This document shows, piece by piece, positions 44,178-54,500 of a DNA stretch of 64,000 nucleotides (position 1 is the stretch's first letter; each line of letters opens with the position of its first letter). The position numbers and the translations under genes were made by a program. This stretch comes from Hymenobacter glacialis. GTDB taxonomy: Bacteria > Bacteroidota > Bacteroidia > Cytophagales > Hymenobacteraceae. The notes under the pieces are model-generated. The model saw only the letters and a program-made list of their open reading frames with translations. It did no database searches and was not told where the DNA came from. The DNA is taken from contig NZ_MDZC01000017.1 in NCBI RefSeq assembly GCF_001816165.1, positions 1 to 64,000 of the forward strand, given 5' to 3'.

Positions 44178-45812
44178 ATGTCTGTAACCTCCGAAAGCCT
44201 GACCCACCTCTTCCCGCTCGACGAGGCGGCGATTCCCGAAGCCTGGCGCCGGCCCAAGCCGCTGCACCAGCGCCAGTACCTGCTCGACGGGGAGCTGCGC
44301 GAATGGAGCGGGGCGACCCAGGAAGTCCTCACGCCCATTTACACCCGCTTGACGGACGGCACCCTGGCGCCGCGCGTTATCGGCTCCTATCCGCTGCTCG
44401 ACGAGGCGGAAAGCCTCAAGGCGCTGGATGCGGCCGTGCGCGCCTACGACCACGGCCGCGGCGAGTGGCCCGCCCTGAGCGTGGCCGAGCGCATTGCGGC
44501 GGTGGAGAAATTCACCCGCCTTATTGTGGACCAGAAGAAGGAAATCGTGCAGCTGCTGCTCTGGGAAATCGGCAAGTCGGCCGCCGATTCGGAGAAGGAG
44601 TTTGACCGCACCATCGACTACATCCGCAACACCATTGACGCGCTCAAGGACATGGACCGCGACTCTTCGCGCTTCACCATTGAGGAGGGCATTATCGGCC
44701 AGATTCGGCGTTCGCCGCTGGGCGTGGTGCTGTGCATGGGCCCCTTCAACTACCCCCTGAACGAGACGTTCTGCATGCTCATCCCCGCCCTCATCATGGG
44801 CAACACGGTACTTTTCAAGCCCCCGAAGCACGGCGCCCTGCTGCACTTCCCGCTGCTGCAGGCCTTTGCCGAAGCCTTCCCCAAGGGCGTGGTGAACACG
44901 GTGTACGGCCGCGGCAACGCCATTGTGCCCGCTCTCATGACCTCGGGCAAGATTGACGTGCTGGCGCTGATTGGGTCGAGCCGGGTAGCCGACTCGCTCA
45001 AAAAGCTACACCCCAAATCCAACCGCCTGCGGGCCGTGCTTGGGCTCGATGCCAAGAACGTGGCCATCATCATGCCCGACGCCGACCTGGACGTGGCCAT
45101 CAAAGAATCGGTGCTGGGTGCGCTGAGCTTCAACGGCCAGCGCTGCACGGCGCTCAAGCTGTTTATGGTGCACGAAAGCATTGCCGAAGACTTTGTGCAG
45201 CGCCTTGCCACCGAAATTAACAAGCTGAAGCCCGGCATGCCCTGGGACGAGAAAGTGAACATCACACCCCTGCCCGAGCCCCAGAAGCCTAATTACCTGG
45301 CCGAGGTCATCGCCGATGCTCAGGCCAAGGGCGCGCGCATTGTGAACGAAGGCGGCGGCACCACGGCCGGCCCGCTGGTGTACCCAGCCCTGCTCTACCC
45401 CGTGCAGGAGGGCATGAAGGTGTGGCGCGAAGAGCAGTTTGGTCCGGTGGTGCCGGTGGCTTCTTTTGCCCATGTCGACCAGGCCATTCAGTACATCATC
45501 GACTCCGACCACGGCCAGCAGGTGAGCATTTTCGGCTCCGAATCGCAGGAAGTCGCCCACCTCGTCGACCAGCTGGTAAACCAGGTGAGCCGCGTGAACA
45601 TCAACGCCCAGTGCCAGCGCGGCCCCGACACCTTCCCCTTCACCGGCCGCAAAGACTCGGCCGAAGGCACGCTCTCGGTGAACGACGCCCTGCGCTCCTT
45701 CAGCATTCGCACAGTGGTAGCCACCAAGCAGACGGAGGCCAACAAGCAGATTCTGAATGACATCGTGGACGGCCAGGAAAGCAGTTTCCTAAGCACACGG
45801 TTTATTCTGTAG
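44178..45812 (+). CDS. gapN: NADP-dependent glyceraldehyde-3-phosphate dehydrogenase-like aldehyde dehydrogenase
   Basis: A 544-residue ALDH-fold enzyme of GapN (ALDH11) type. It would oxidise glyceraldehyde-3-phosphate to 3-phosphoglycerate and make NADPH, bypassing phosphoglycerate kinase. The NAD(P) site region is GVVLCMGPFNYPLN; the catalytic Cys is in NGQRCTALK; the C-terminal oligomerisation part is NAQCQRGPDTFPFTGRKDSAEGTLS. The usual general-base motif ELGGK reads GLDAK here, so Asp stands where Glu is normal. The ATG at 44178 is used. Substrate is inferred from overall similarity; another aldehyde cannot be excluded. Confidence 0.85.
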   Translation: MSVTSESLTHLFPLDEAAIPEAWRRPKPLHQRQYLLDGELREWSGATQEVLTPIYTRLTDGTLAPRVIGSYPLLDEAESLKALDAAVRAYDHGRGEWPALSVAERIAAVEKFTRLIVDQKKEIVQLLLWEIGKSAADSEKEFDRTIDYIRNTIDALKDMDRDSSRFTIEEGIIGQIRRSPLGVVLCMGPFNYPLNETFCMLIPALIMGNTVLFKPPKHGALLHFPLLQAFAEAFPKGVVNTVYGRGNAIVPALMTSGKIDVLALIGSSRVADSLKKLHPKSNRLRAVLGLDAKNVAIIMPDADLDVAIKESVLGALSFNGQRCTALKLFMVHESIAEDFVQRLATEINKLKPGMPWDEKVNITPLPEPQKPNYLAEVIADAQAKGARIVNEGGGTTAGPLVYPALLYPVQEGMKVWREEQFGPVVPVASFAHVDQAIQYIIDSDHGQQVSIFGSESQEVAHLVDQLVNQVSRVNINAQCQRGPDTFPFTGRKDSAEGTLSVNDALRSFSIRTVVATKQTEANKQILNDIVDGQESSFLSTRFIL

Positions 45813-45848
45813 CCCGCTTTTCTTGGTCAGTTAAAGCTGCCTGCACCG

Positions 45849-46027
45849 AAAGAACGTCATGCTGAGCGCAGCCGAAGCACCTCTACCGCACCATCTGTCA
45901 TCCTGAGCCTGCGAAGGATCTTATCACCGGAGAACAAATCGTTTACCGGTGATAAGATCCTTCGCAGGCTCAGGATGACAGATGGTGCGGTAGAGATGCT
46001 TCGGCTGCGCTCAGCATGACGTTCTTT
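45849..46027. repeat. Nested giant palindrome (82-bp arms, one mismatch)
   Basis: Left arm 45849-45930 and right arm 45946-46027 pair with one mismatch around a 15-base loop. The outer layer has the GTCATGCTGAGCGCAGC core of 12021-12126. The inner layer begins GTCATCCTGAGCCTGCGAAG and contains TTATCACCGG, like 21222-21324. One repeat is thus inserted inside another. It fills the gap between gapN and the convergent kinase gene. Confidence 0.95.
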
Positions 46028-46037
46028 TTTTTGCAAA

Positions 46038-48209
46038 CTACTGCTGCACAGTGGCTGCGGCGGCAGCCCTGGATACGGTTTGCGCCTGGGGCATGGTCAG
46101 CACAAACTCGGTAAAGGCGCCTTCTTCGGAATGGGCCACCAGCGTGCCGCCGTACCCGTTGGCAATGATGTCGTAGCTCAGCCACAGGCCCAGGCCGGTG
46201 CCTTCGCCGGGCGGCTTGGTGGTGAAAAACGGGTCGAAAATTTTGTCCATCACAGCCGAGGCAATGCCCAGGCCGTTGTCGCGCACGGCCACCTCCACCT
46301 GCCCATTGAGGTGGCGAGTGCGCACCCCAATGGCTGGGGCGTAGCCATCCCCGGTGGTTTCGGCCTTTTTGTGCACAGCATAAAAAGCGTTGGTGAACAG
46401 GTTGAGCAGCACGCGGCCCAGCTCCTGGGGCACCACGTGCAGCTGGCCCAGGTTCGGGTCCAGGTCCAGGGTGCGGGCTACCGTGAAGGTGCGGTGACGG
46501 CTTTGCAGGCCGTGGTAGGCCAGGCGCAGGTATTCCTCGCACAGGGCGTTGAGGTCCACGGATTGGCGCCGGCCGTTTTCGGCGTGGCCGTGGTCCAGCA
46601 TGCCCTTCACGATGGCCGACGCCCGCCCACCGTGCTGATGAATCTTACGCAGGTTCTGTTTCAGGTCGTCAAACAAGCCATTGGCCAGCACCAGGTTGGG
46701 GGACGGCTGCTGCTGTTCTTCTTCCAGCTCCGCCAGCAGTTCCAGGCTCAGCTCCGAGAAGTTGTTGACAAAGTTGAGCGGATTCTGAATTTCGTGGGCT
46801 ACCCCGGCGGTGAGCGCTGCCAGAGCCACCATTTTCTCGCTTTGTACCAGCTGCGACTGCGTGGCTTTCAGTTGGGTGAGGGTCTGGTCGAGGCGGTCGC
46901 GCTGGTGCTCAATTTGTTCGTTTTTTTCGTTGAGGGTGCGGTTGGCCCGTTGTTTCAGCACCACGTTGCGCACCAGCAGGCCCGCCAGCAGCAGCAGGCC
47001 CAGCACCCCCGCCAGCAGGCCGTAGATGCCCTGGCGCTGGCGGGCAGCTTTCTGGGCCTGCAGGGATATTTGGTCCTGCTGGCGCCCTATTTCATACCCG
47101 TAGCGCAAGCCACTTATTTTAACCTGTGCCCTCTCGCCTGCTATTGAGTCCTTGTAAGCCGCCCACAGGCCCGAGTATTTGTAGGCATCGGCAAAATCTC
47201 CACGGTTCGCGTGTGCCTTCGACAGCACCTCGCTGGCATTGCGCAGGCTTTCCAATGTGCGCGAGTTTCTGCCCAGCTCAAATGCGTGCCGGGCCAGGGC
47301 AATGGCGCTATCCGGCCGCCCGCCCAGCAGGTAGGCATGCGCCAGCGCCAGCTCGGCCGGGGGCAGATTGTACTTGTCCTTGTTGAGAACGGCGGCCTTA
47401 CGCGCCTTGAGGGCGTACTTCAGCGCCTGGGCGTAGTTTTTCTGTTCGGCATACAGTTCCGACATGTCGGTGTTGTCAATCGTCGCGCTTTGTTCATCGC
47501 CCAGTTCATTGTTCAGGCGCTCGGACCGTTGAAAACAAGCCAGGGCCTCGTCCCAATTCTTACGCAGCTGGTAGGTATTACCCAGCAGGTTCAGGGCCGC
47601 TACCACCATGTACTTATCGGCCTGCGCATCCACTGCTTTCAAGGCTTTTTTTAGCACAGGCAGCGCCTCTTCGTGGTTGCCCGACTGCACGTAGACGCTG
47701 CCCACCGCCACCTGCAGCCGGCCGTGGGTAAGCTGGTCGCCGGCTTTCTCGGCATAAGGCAAGCCCGTTACGGCGGCCCGCAGCGAAGCCACCAGGTCGC
47801 CCACTGCCAGGTTAATAAAACTCAGCTGCAGGTACGTTTTGGCCAGGCCGGCCAGGTCGCCGCGACGCCTGAACAATGCCTGCGCCTGCTGGGTGTACTG
47901 CCGCGCCTGCGGGTAATTTTCCTGCCGGCGATAAAGGGTACCCAGCCGCACCAGCGCCTTGCCTTCGCCCACCGGGTAATTGAGTGCGCGGCACAGCGCC
48001 AGCGACTGCTCCAGCAGGGCAATGGCTTGCGGCAAGTCGGCCAGCATGGTTTCGTTGCTCAGCAGCTGCAGCCGTATGGCCCGGGTGGTGTCGCGGCGGG
48101 TTTCGTTGCTGAGCAGCGTGCGCAGGCTGTCAGCGGTGCGCGTTTGCGCCGCCGCGGAAAAGCAGTTTCCCAGACCAGCTATCAATATTACAGCAACCCA
48201 ATACTTCAT
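46038..48209 (-). CDS. TPR sensor histidine kinase
   Basis: A 723-residue protein. Signal peptide ([22 protein letters not shown]), periplasmic TPR array (about 30-350), one membrane helix ([20 protein letters not shown], about 393-412), a coiled coil, then a HisKA-type dimerisation domain with the phospho-acceptor His in [18 protein letters not shown]. The HATPase domain has [10 protein letters not shown] (N), DNGLGI (G1), [24 protein letters not shown] (F, G2). A complete ATP-binding set suggests an active kinase. No response regulator gene is adjacent, so its partner is elsewhere. A similar TPR kinase is at 55987-57990. Confidence 0.9.
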   Translation of the reverse strand: MKYWVAVILIAGLGNCFSAAAQTRTADSLRTLLSNETRRDTTRAIRLQLLSNETMLADLPQAIALLEQSLALCRALNYPVGEGKALVRLGTLYRRQENYPQARQYTQQAQALFRRRGDLAGLAKTYLQLSFINLAVGDLVASLRAAVTGLPYAEKAGDQLTHGRLQVAVGSVYVQSGNHEEALPVLKKALKAVDAQADKYMVVAALNLLGNTYQLRKNWDEALACFQRSERLNNELGDEQSATIDNTDMSELYAEQKNYAQALKYALKARKAAVLNKDKYNLPPAELALAHAYLLGGRPDSAIALARHAFELGRNSRTLESLRNASEVLSKAHANRGDFADAYKYSGLWAAYKDSIAGERAQVKISGLRYGYEIGRQQDQISLQAQKAARQRQGIYGLLAGVLGLLLLAGLLVRNVVLKQRANRTLNEKNEQIEHQRDRLDQTLTQLKATQSQLVQSEKMVALAALTAGVAHEIQNPLNFVNNFSELSLELLAELEEEQQQPSPNLVLANGLFDDLKQNLRKIHQHGGRASAIVKGMLDHGHAENGRRQSVDLNALCEEYLRLAYHGLQSRHRTFTVARTLDLDPNLGQLHVVPQELGRVLLNLFTNAFYAVHKKAETTGDGYAPAIGVRTRHLNGQVEVAVRDNGLGIASAVMDKIFDPFFTTKPPGEGTGLGLWLSYDIIANGYGGTLVAHSEEGAFTEFVLTMPQAQTVSRAAAAATVQQ

Positions 48210-48326
48210 AGCTGGTGATGATTGGTGGTGATTACTGTAATCTAGTCATTGCGTAGCTTAAAGTCGCGTTGGTGGGTTGGAGCGTGTTTGTTTGCAGCAG
48301 TGGCAAGACACATTCCATTGCGTGGG

Positions 48327-49123
48327 TTACGGCACTGGTGGGTTGATGATGACCCCGTCGTATTCCTTAGCTTTTTCTAGCTTTTCAAGTAACACATTCT
48401 TTTTTCTTAAAACAGCCCGTACTGTTGTCACATAACCCACTCGGTTAGTAAGATTTTTATCACGCGGACCTTTAGGCCCTTTACCAGGACGCTCTTCTGC
48501 TTGGAAAGCTTCCGTCCGTTCAGCCCAATTATAGACGTCTTCTATTTCTGCTACATTATTAACATTACCTGATGGAAAAGGCACGTAACCAATTATACCC
48601 TTTGGTACATTGCCGACTATCATACTAGGTGGCAAAGCAGAGGTGTTTATTACAAGAATTTCTATTGTATCTTTTGGGAGGACACCGTACTTCCAGATGA
48701 TGCGTATTCCACAGACTCATAGGAATCAGTAATAGGTTTTCCTGTGATGCGAGATTTATAAAACACAACTGCGTCATCGTAGTCTTTTTTGGTTTTAAAC
48801 CGGACCTCAATAGAGACGGCATTTTCAAATTCCTTGGCAAGCCAAGCCGGAGTTCGGAAGGGAGAAGGTGCTGTTTCTGATTCCTTAGAAGAGGCATTAA
48901 CGCTATCGGTTGCAGGACGGCTAGCAAAACCATTTCCAGTTGCTGTATCAGAAGCATTCCTACTTGAGTCACTGTTGACTTCGCTCACGTCGGCCCGTGT
49001 ATTTTGGATGCCTTTCTGATTTATTTGGCCCTCTGACGCAGTTTTTTGGCTATCCTCTCGTTCCGAGCAGCCCATCACTAGCGCTATGAAGCATATAATT
49101 ACCAAGCAAATAAAGTTTCTCAT
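48327..49123 (-). pseudogene. Lipoprotein gene of unknown function, split by a frameshift
   Basis: The first frame (49123 down to 48662) begins with a lipoprotein signal (MRNFICLVIICFIALVMGC) and a Ser/Asn/Asp-rich linker, then reads VSIEVRFKTKKDYDDAVVFYKSRITGKPITDSYESVEY. It then fails. A second frame takes over: IIWKYGVLPKDTIEILVINTSALPPSMIVGNV, continuing to the stop at 48327. One missing base near 48705-48710 joins them into a protein of about 265 residues. I do not recognise a family. The gene sits in a visibly AT-rich stretch (about 48.2-49.4 kb) unlike its neighbours, which suggests recent acquisition. Sequencing error is an alternative. Confidence 0.7.
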
Positions 49124-49376
49124 GTCTGGTAAATGTTAAGTGAAGCAAGATAGCAATTTAACATATAATATTTGTAATAATAAATTATTAATATATAATA
49201 AATACACAAAGTAGCTCAGCAACAATTTCCGTCTTGCCTCTTGTACTGTTTGAAGCTTGCACGGTTCACAAGCAACGTAGCAATTGCACTGCGTGCAATT
49301 GGCGTGAGGGTTTCTAGTAATTTCGAGTCTTTCGGTATTACGTCTTTCTCATCCGACGGCCCCTCACCTTCCCCGC

Positions 49377-51428
49377 ATGAAAAAACACCTCCTTCTGTTA
49401 CCCCTGCTGGCTGCTGCTGTGTCCGGCTGTCCGTCCAACTCCCTGAAAACAGCTAATTCCAGCGATAGCAAGCCCGACCTGCTCCACGCCGCCCTGGACA
49501 CCACCGTGGCACCCGGCGACGACTTTTTCAGCTACGCCAACGGCACCTGGATCAAGAACAACCCCATTCCAGCCTCGGAGAGCAGCATGGGCATTGGCAA
49601 GAAGGTGCAGGAAGAGGTGTATGCCCGCCTGCGCCAGACCAGTATAGAAGCGGCGAAAGCCAATGCCGCCGCCGGTAGCAACCAGCAGAAAATCGGCGAC
49701 TTCTGGGCCGTGGGTCTCGACTCGGTAAAGGCCGACAAGCTGGGCGCCACTCCCATCAGGGCCGAGCTGGACCGCATTGCGGCCATGAAAACCGTGGCCG
49801 AAGTGCCCGGCGTCATCGCCCGCGAAATTCCGCTGGGCGTGCGCGCCCTCATCGGCATCAACGTGAGCCAGGACGACAAGAACAGCGAGAAAATGGTCCT
49901 TACCCTGCGCCAGTCCGGCCTGGGCCTGCCCAACCGGGACTACTACTTCAACACCGACTCGCGCACCGCCAACATCCGGGCCGAGTACCTGAAACACGTG
50001 ACCAACACCTTCCGCCTGCTGGGCCAGAATCCCGCCACTGCCCAGACCAACGCGGCCAAGGTGCTGGCCCTGGAAACGAGCCTGGCCAAGTCCTCGCGCA
50101 AGCTCGAAGCTCTGCGCGACCCCTACGCCAACTACAACAAGATGAGCATTGCGCAGCTCAACAAGCTCACTCCCGGCCTGGACTGGAAAACCTGGCTCAC
50201 CCAAATGGAATTCACCGGCGTGGACACGGTCATTGTGGGCCAGCCCGAGTTCTACCAGAACGCCGCCCAGCTGCTCCGCACCACGCCGCTCGACGACTGG
50301 AAGGCCTACCTTACCTGGCAGCTCACGCGTACGTTTGCGCCCACGCTCAGCAGTGAGTTTGTTGAGGAGAATTTCCGCTTCTACAGCTCCGTGCTGCGTG
50401 GTGCCAAGGCCATCCGGCCCCGCTGGAAGCGCGTGCTCGACATGCAGGAAGATGCCCTGGGCGACGCCCTGGGCCAACTCTTCGTGAAAGAATACTTCAA
50501 GCCCGAGACCAAGGCCCGCTACGATACGCTGGTAAAAAACGTAGTATCCTCCTTTGCCGAGCACATCCAGAAAGTGGATTGGATGAGTGCTCCCACCAAA
50601 GTGGTAGCACTGGAAAAACTGCGTAAAATCACCCCCAAAGTTGGCTACCCCAGCAAGTGGAAAGATTACTCGACCCTGACCATTGACCGCAGTTCGCTGG
50701 CCGCAAATGTGATGCGGGCCAACCAGTGGCAGTACCGCTACGAGCTAAACAAGCTGGGCAAGCCCGTGGACCGCACCGAGTGGGGCATGACCCCACAGAC
50801 CTACAATGCCTACTACAACCCCAGCAACAACGAGATTGTGCTGCCCGCCGCCGCCTTTGCGGTACCCGGCCTGCTCGACGCCGATGCCGACGACGCGCTG
50901 GTGTACGGCTACGCCGGCGCCAGCACCATCGGCCACGAGCTCACCCACGGTTTCGACGACCAGGGCAGCCAGTTCGACGCCAAGGGCAACCTGCACGAGT
51001 GGTGGAGCAAAGAAGACCGCCAGCGCTTCAACCAGCGCGTGGCCGGCATCGTGAAGCAGTTCAACGGCTACACCCTGCTCGACTCCCTGCACATTAACGG
51101 CGCGGCCACAGCCGGCGAAAACATTGCCGACCTGGGCGGCATCGTCATCGGCCTCGATGCATTTAAAAAGACCAAACAGTACAAGGAAGGCAAGAAAATA
51201 AACGGCCTCACGCCCGTGCAGCGCTATTTTCTGGGCTATGCCCTGGGCTGGCAAAACCACACCCGCGACGAGAGCCTGGCCAACCAGCTGCTCACCGACG
51301 TGCACTCGCCGGCCCAGTACCGCGTGAATGGCCCCATGGCCGACGTGCCGGCTTTCTACGAGGCTTTCGGCATCAAGCCCGGCCAGAAGCTGTACCGGCC
51401 CGATTCAACCCGCGTTATCATTTGGTAA
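49377..51428 (+). CDS. M13-family (neprilysin-like) zinc metallopeptidase
   Basis: A 683-residue lipoprotein (MKKHLLLLPLLAAAVSGC). The M13 N-terminal domain starts DTTVAPGDDFFSYANGTWIKNNPIP. The zinc site is IGHELTHGFDDQG (HExxH), the third ligand is the Glu in GENIADLGG, and the C-terminus carries QYRVNGPMADVPAFYEAF and a final Trp. It cleaves peptides in the periplasm or at the cell surface. Monocistronic; a bidirectional terminator (51451-51487) follows. The AT-rich islet lies just upstream. Confidence 0.95.
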   Translation: MKKHLLLLPLLAAAVSGCPSNSLKTANSSDSKPDLLHAALDTTVAPGDDFFSYANGTWIKNNPIPASESSMGIGKKVQEEVYARLRQTSIEAAKANAAAGSNQQKIGDFWAVGLDSVKADKLGATPIRAELDRIAAMKTVAEVPGVIAREIPLGVRALIGINVSQDDKNSEKMVLTLRQSGLGLPNRDYYFNTDSRTANIRAEYLKHVTNTFRLLGQNPATAQTNAAKVLALETSLAKSSRKLEALRDPYANYNKMSIAQLNKLTPGLDWKTWLTQMEFTGVDTVIVGQPEFYQNAAQLLRTTPLDDWKAYLTWQLTRTFAPTLSSEFVEENFRFYSSVLRGAKAIRPRWKRVLDMQEDALGDALGQLFVKEYFKPETKARYDTLVKNVVSSFAEHIQKVDWMSAPTKVVALEKLRKITPKVGYPSKWKDYSTLTIDRSSLAANVMRANQWQYRYELNKLGKPVDRTEWGMTPQTYNAYYNPSNNEIVLPAAAFAVPGLLDADADDALVYGYAGASTIGHELTHGFDDQGSQFDAKGNLHEWWSKEDRQRFNQRVAGIVKQFNGYTLLDSLHINGAATAGENIADLGGIVIGLDAFKKTKQYKEGKKINGLTPVQRYFLGYALGWQNHTRDESLANQLLTDVHSPAQYRVNGPMADVPAFYEAFGIKPGQKLYRPDSTRVIIW

Positions 51429-51450
51429 CGCACTAATGGTAAACAGATGA

Positions 51451-51487
51451 ACAAAAAAGCCGCCGGCACTTGCCGGCGCTTTTTTGT
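51451..51487. terminator. Bidirectional intrinsic terminator
   Basis: CGCCGGCA / TGCCGGCG stem with 2-base centre, one bulge, flanked by A6G and CT6. It separates the convergent M13 peptidase and adhesin genes. Confidence 0.8.
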
Positions 51488-51507
51488 TGCTGCGCGTCCG
51501 GCTGCGT

Positions 51508-54500
51508 TTACTGTGCGTGGACCCGCACTGTCTGGACGGTACTACCCGAAACCAAACGCACCTGGTAGTTGCCTTCTGCCAAGTAGCTCCCAACGGGAAC
51601 TTGGTAGACGCGGTTGGCTTCGCCTACGCCTTCGCTCACCCGACGCACCAGGCGGCCCGCACTGTCGTAAATCGCCAGCGAGTAACGCTCGCCCTCTGCA
51701 ACCTGGAACTCCGCTGTTGCCTGGTTCGAGAAGGGATTGGGGTATACGTCTAGCTCCGTAAGTTTCAAGCAGGCGGTGGTGATGAGTGGCTGAGTGGCAC
51801 ATTCGGCCTCGCAGCCACTGGCGTCCACTACAAACAGACGGTAAGCATTCGCCGACAGGCCCGTGAAAGTGAACCCACTGGTAACCGCCGGCGAGGTAGC
51901 CACGACGCTGCCCGTAGCGGCAAGGCGGAGCTGGTAGGTGTACGGAGCCGTTCCCCCCGTTGCACTTACCGGAATTTGACCAGCCGTGCCCACGCAGGCA
52001 TTCACCACCTGGGAAAAGGTGACGTTCAGCCCAAGGACGGGTTGCGTAATGGTAACGGAGCTGGCCAGGGCGGCACAACCTTTAGAGTCTTGTGCTATGA
52101 CTACGTAGGTACCTGCCTTCAGGGCGGTGAACAATCCTGAACTGTTGGAAAGGCCGCCGTTGAGGGTGAATGTGTACGGTGCGGTTCCGCCCGTTGCCTG
52201 GAGCTGTACCTGACCCGTAGCCGAGCCGAAGCAGGCAACAGCTGTTACCTTCGACGTCACCGAAATCGTGGCAGTAGTGCTCGTAATCGTGACGGCCAGC
52301 CCAGCCGAAACCTGTCCGTTGACTGCTACGCGCAAGGTGTAAGCACCCGGGGCCAAGCCCGTGAACACGCCCGTGGCGGACGTGAGCGATACGCCAGCAC
52401 CCACCAGGGTGTATACCCCGCCGGACAAAGGCGCAGTCACGGTTACCGAACCGGTGGCCAGCACGCACGTGGGCTGCACCACCACGGCAACAGGCAAAGT
52501 TGGGAGCACCGTTACGGCATTAATGGTCACGTCTAGGGCCAGCGAAACGCAGCCGTTTAGCGTTGCGCTCAAGCTGTAGGAGCCCGCTGCCAGGCCTGTG
52601 AATGCGCCCGTGGCGGAGGTCAAGGACACGCCCGCCGTGGCGCCCACTCCCACCAAGGTGTAGGTGGCGCCGGAGAGCAGCGATGTCACCGTCACCGAGC
52701 CCGTGGCCAGCACACTTGTGGGCTGCACCACCACGGCGATGGGCCGGGCCGGGGCCGCAGGCACGGCGTTAATCGTGACGGCCAACGCGGCCGAAACACT
52801 ACCATTCACCGCCACGCTCAGGCTGTAGGTGCCGGGAGCCAAGTTGGTGAACACGCCCGCGGCGGAGGTCAAGGACACGCCCGCCGTGGCGCCCACCCCC
52901 ACCAGGGTGTAGGTGCCGCCGGAGAGTGGAGCCGTGACGCTCACCGAGCCCGTGACCAGCAGGCACGTGGGCTGCACGATGGTGACAATGGGCGTGGGCA
53001 TGGGCGCGGCGTTGATGGTCACGGCCAGGGCTGGCGAAGTGCAACCGTCGAGCGCCACGCTCAGGCCGTAGGTGCCGGGAGCCAAGTTGGTGAACACGCC
53101 CGCGGCGGAGGTCAAAGACACGCCCGCCGTGACGCCCACTCCCACCAGGGTGTAGGTGCCGCCGGAAAGGGGCGATGTTACCGTCACCGAGCCCGTGACC
53201 AGCACACTCGTGGGCTGCACGATGGTGACAATGGGCTGAGCTGGAGCCGCAGGCACGGCGTCGATGGTCACGGCCAACGCGGCCGAGACACAGCCGTTGA
53301 GTGCCACGCTCAGGCTGTAAGTACCGGGAGCCAAGCCCGTGAATACGCCCGTGGTGGACGTGAGCGACGCGCCGGCCCCCATCAAGGTATAGACCCCATC
53401 GGAGAGCGAGGCGGTGACACTCACCGAACCAGACGCTAGCAGGCACGTGGGCTGCACGACGACGGCCACCGGCACGGCCAGCGCCGTGGGTGCCTCCTTA
53501 ATGGTCACGGTTACGGCCGCGCCCACGCACCTGTCGAGCGCAGCGCTCAGGCTGTAGGTCCCCGGGGCTAAGTCGGTAAACACGCCCGTAGTGGACGTGA
53601 GAGAAATATTTGTCCCGATCAATGTATAGACCCCGCCGGATAAGGCCGCCGTCACGGTCACCGAACCGGTGGCCAGCAAGCAGGTAGGCTGCACCACCAC
53701 TGCGATGGGCTGGGCCGGAGCTGTGGGCACAGCATTAATCGTGACAGCCAGCCCAGCGGAAACCTGTCCGTTGACTGCTACGCGCAAGGTGTACGCACCC
53801 GGGGCCAAGCCCGTGAATATGCCAGTCGCGGAAGTCAACGATACACCGGTTCCAATCAACGTGTAGGTGCCATTAGAGAGCGGAGCCGTGACGGTCAACG
53901 AACCAGTAGCCAGCAAGCAGGTGGGGTGCACCACCACAGCCACCGGCAGAGTTGGAACCGTGGGGGTTGCGTTAATGGTCACGTCTAAGGCAGTAGAAAC
54001 GCACCCATTCAGCGTTACGCTTAAGCTATAAGCGCCAGGAGTTAGGTTCGTGAATATGCCCGTGGCGGAGGTTAAGGATACGCCTATTCCCACCAGGGCG
54101 TAGGTAGCGCCGGAGAGTGGGGCCGTGACGCTCACCGAGCCCGTGGCCAGCCCACTCGTGGGCTGCACCACAACGGCCACCGGCTGAGCCGGAACGCTAG
54201 GCACGGCGTCGATGGTCACGGCCAACGCGGCCGAAACCAGCCCATTCACGGACACGCTCAGGCGGTAAGCGCCGGGGGCCAGGCCCGTGAACACGCCCGA
54301 GGCGGAGGTCAAGGACACGCTCGCCGTAGCGCCTACTCCCACCAGGGTGTAAGTGGCGCCGGAAACCGGGGCTGTTACCGTCACCGAGCCGGAGGCCAGC
54401 AGGCACGTGGGCTGCACGACAACAGCCACCGGCTGAGCTGGCGCTGTAGGCGCCGCGGGGGTGGTTATGCTGACGCCCACCGAGGGAGGGCTGGTACTCC

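Noticed and set aside
48625..48972. Separate minus-strand gene inside the lipoprotein gene
   Set aside because: Third-frame shadow; the other two frames join into one sensible protein.
52265..54440. CRISPR-like array
   Set aside because: The repeats are about 240 bases, contiguous and in one coding frame; there are no short repeats with unique spacers.
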